From: Neptunitalea chrysea
Lineage (GTDB): Bacteria > Bacteroidota > Bacteroidia > Flavobacteriales > Flavobacteriaceae
Assembly: GCF_027924145.1 (NCBI RefSeq)
Contig: NZ_BRVP01000014.1
Coordinates: forward strand, 1-64,000
Length of the DNA stretch: 64,000 nucleotides
Direction of reading: 5' to 3'
Part shown: in pieces, positions 62,981-64,000 of the stretch
Position numbering within the stretch: position 1 is the stretch's first letter
Layout: every line of letters starts with the position of its first letter
The notes under the pieces: generated by a model
The model's database searches: none
The model's input: the letters and a program-made list of their open reading frames with translations, nothing else
What the model was told of the DNA's origin: nothing
Program-made: the position numbers and the translations under genes

Positions 62981-63694
62981 TTAAAATCCACGTTCTTTTT
63001 GAATCTGTTCGTATGCCTCTTGAACCTGTCTAAACTTTTGTTCTGCCGCTTTTTTATCAGTATCATTACCAGATACTACTTTATCAGGGTGATATAATTT
63101 TACCAAATTTCTATAAGCTCTTTTAACCTCTGCATCGGTAGCTGCAACCACTATATTAAGTACTTTATACGCATTTGGTGGTACCTCTTTTTTGTATTGC
63201 TTAATATTAAACATAAGCTTAATTGTCTCAAAATCGTTTCTATAAATTTTAAGATAGCCAGCTATTTCCTCAATCTTATGAGCTTCTCTCGGACTCATAT
63301 TTCCATCGGATAAAGCCACTCCAAACAACAACTGAATAATTTCTAAACGCTCTTGGTAAGTAGTTTTATGTAATACATAATAACACACCCTATGCGAGAC
63401 AATCTCTCTATTTTTAAGGGTTTCATTAAAGGTTTTAAAAGTAGCATTGGCATGTTCTTTACCATATTTCTCTACAAAGTAATTACGCACAAAATCTTTC
63501 TCGGGACGGTTTACATTCCCATCCGATTTTATAATCAATGAAGTTAAAGAAAGTATATTAAGTTCTACATCGTAAGGGGTAACTACAATACGATTAGGAT
63601 CTGTATTTGCAGGCGCATTACCAAATAATCCTGTACCTAAACCTAATTTGTACATTACATACAGTAATCCTACAAATATGATAACGTTGAACAT
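62981..63694 (-). CDS. TerB-DnaJ (DjlA-like) membrane co-chaperone
   Basis: A 237-residue protein: N-terminal TM helix (IIFVGLLYVMYKLGLGTG), a TerB-like helical domain (about 45-155; IKSDGNVNRPEKDFVRNYF), and a C-terminal J domain with HPD (KLYHPDKVV), which stimulates Hsp70. This is the DjlA plan of a membrane-bound DnaJ co-chaperone. First gene of the minus-strand group ending with the S41 protease, although internal promoters are likely. Confidence 0.9.
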   Translation of the reverse strand: MFNVIIFVGLLYVMYKLGLGTGLFGNAPANTDPNRIVVTPYDVELNILSLTSLIIKSDGNVNRPEKDFVRNYFVEKYGKEHANATFKTFNETLKNREIVSHRVCYYVLHKTTYQERLEIIQLLFGVALSDGNMSPREAHKIEEIAGYLKIYRNDFETIKLMFNIKQYKKEVPPNAYKVLNIVVAATDAEVKRAYRNLVKLYHPDKVVSGNDTDKKAAEQKFRQVQEAYEQIQKERGF

Positions 63695-63830
63695 TAAAAA
63701 ACTAAATTATATTATAAACCACAAAAAACCAGCTCCTTAGATAGAACCTAAGCTTATTTTTCCTTTTTTCGTGTAAAGAAAACAATAAGTTACGACAAAT
63801 AAAAATATAACAGAAGCACCCAGGTTTAAA

Positions 63831-63864
63831 TTGTATAGAAACTCTATTTTATTTTGTACCTTTG
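63831..63864 (+). promoter_or_regulatory. promoter of the bacilliredoxin gene
   Basis: TTG (63831-63833), a 23-base spacer and TACCTTTG (63857-63864), 34 bases before the ATG. The spacing is at the long end of the usual range. Confidence 0.5.
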
Positions 63865-63898
63865 GTGCTTATATGCAAACCATATAAAAGTAAGAAAT

Positions 63899-64000
63899 AT
63901 GTATCCAGCAGAATTAGTAAAACCAATGAGAGAAGACCTTACACAAGTAGGGTTTGAAGAATTACATACATCTGAAGCAGTAGAGAGTGCTTTAGCTAAA
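63899..64000 (+). CDS. BrxA/BrxB-family bacilliredoxin, 5' part only
   Basis: The window ends after 34 codons. MYPAELVKPMREDLTQVGFEEL is the unmistakable N-terminus of the YphP/YqiW bacilliredoxin family, which removes low-molecular-weight thiols from proteins. The active-site CGC-type motif lies beyond the window edge and cannot be checked. Confidence 0.85.
   Translation, partial: MYPAELVKPMREDLTQVGFEELHTSEAVESALAK

Overview
The window looks like a chromosomal segment of a marine-type member of the Flavobacteriaceae (Bacteroidota). Evidence: strongly AT-rich DNA with almost no Shine-Dalgarno sequences, recurrent Bacteroidota -7 promoter elements (TAnnTTTG), two secreted proteins with type IX secretion (T9SS) C-terminal sorting domains, an IPExxxVDY-family protein, and several lineage-typical gene groups (acpP-fabF-rnc, purN-rnhA, A2M/PBP1C, an AddAB-like pair around an OmpA gene). 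I recognise no rRNA, tRNA, CRISPR array, insertion sequence or prophage.

Layout. 0-5 kb: short-chain dehydrogenase, PhnA-like zinc-ribbon protein, a T9SS secreted protein, a divergently oriented secreted esterase-like protein and a small ABM-fold monooxygenase. 5-7.5 kb: aldehyde dehydrogenase (ALDH7-like) with 3-hydroxyanthranilate dioxygenase (tryptophan/kynurenine breakdown). 7.6-8.05 kb: a decayed isoaspartyl peptidase/L-asparaginase gene. 8-19.6 kb: alpha-2-macroglobulin lipoprotein and penicillin-binding protein 1C, a standard pair, here separated by an inverted 958-residue T9SS adhesin-like gene. 19.6-25.9 kb: GbsR/MarR regulator with an RND efflux pump (adaptor, permease, outer-membrane factor), preceded by a near-ideal operator palindrome inside the promoter.

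26-32.4 kb, the most interesting region: an eight-gene minus-strand operon with a YbjN/YjfI-like protein, PspA, DUF4178, a Ser/Arg-rich membrane-anchored protein, DUF350, a membrane-fused spermidine synthase, S-adenosylmethionine decarboxylase and a K+ channel with RCK domains. It parallels the enterobacterial yjfIJKLMC cluster but carries polyamine-synthesis enzymes and an ion channel, so it may link membrane repair, polyamine chemistry and K+ flux.

32.7-36.7 kb: small accessory genes, including a TPR-DUF2971 protein with a fresh internal duplication, a TPR membrane protein, a degenerate GIY-YIG protein next to REP-like sequence, then YCII and CYTH proteins. 36.7-48.8 kb: housekeeping: a CLC anion transporter of the divergent, possibly fluoride-specific type, DNA polymerase IV, pyruvate kinase, RNase III, FabF, ACP, purine synthesis genes, RNase HI, a PfkB kinase and superoxide dismutase. 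49-56.5 kb: AddA-like helicase-nuclease, OmpA-family porin and AddB-like nuclease. 56.5-64 kb: alpha/beta hydrolase, lipoprotein, DUF3109, MarC, a minimal flavoprotein, S41 protease, dCMP deaminase, HupE/UreJ, TerB-DnaJ protein and the first 34 codons of a bacilliredoxin.
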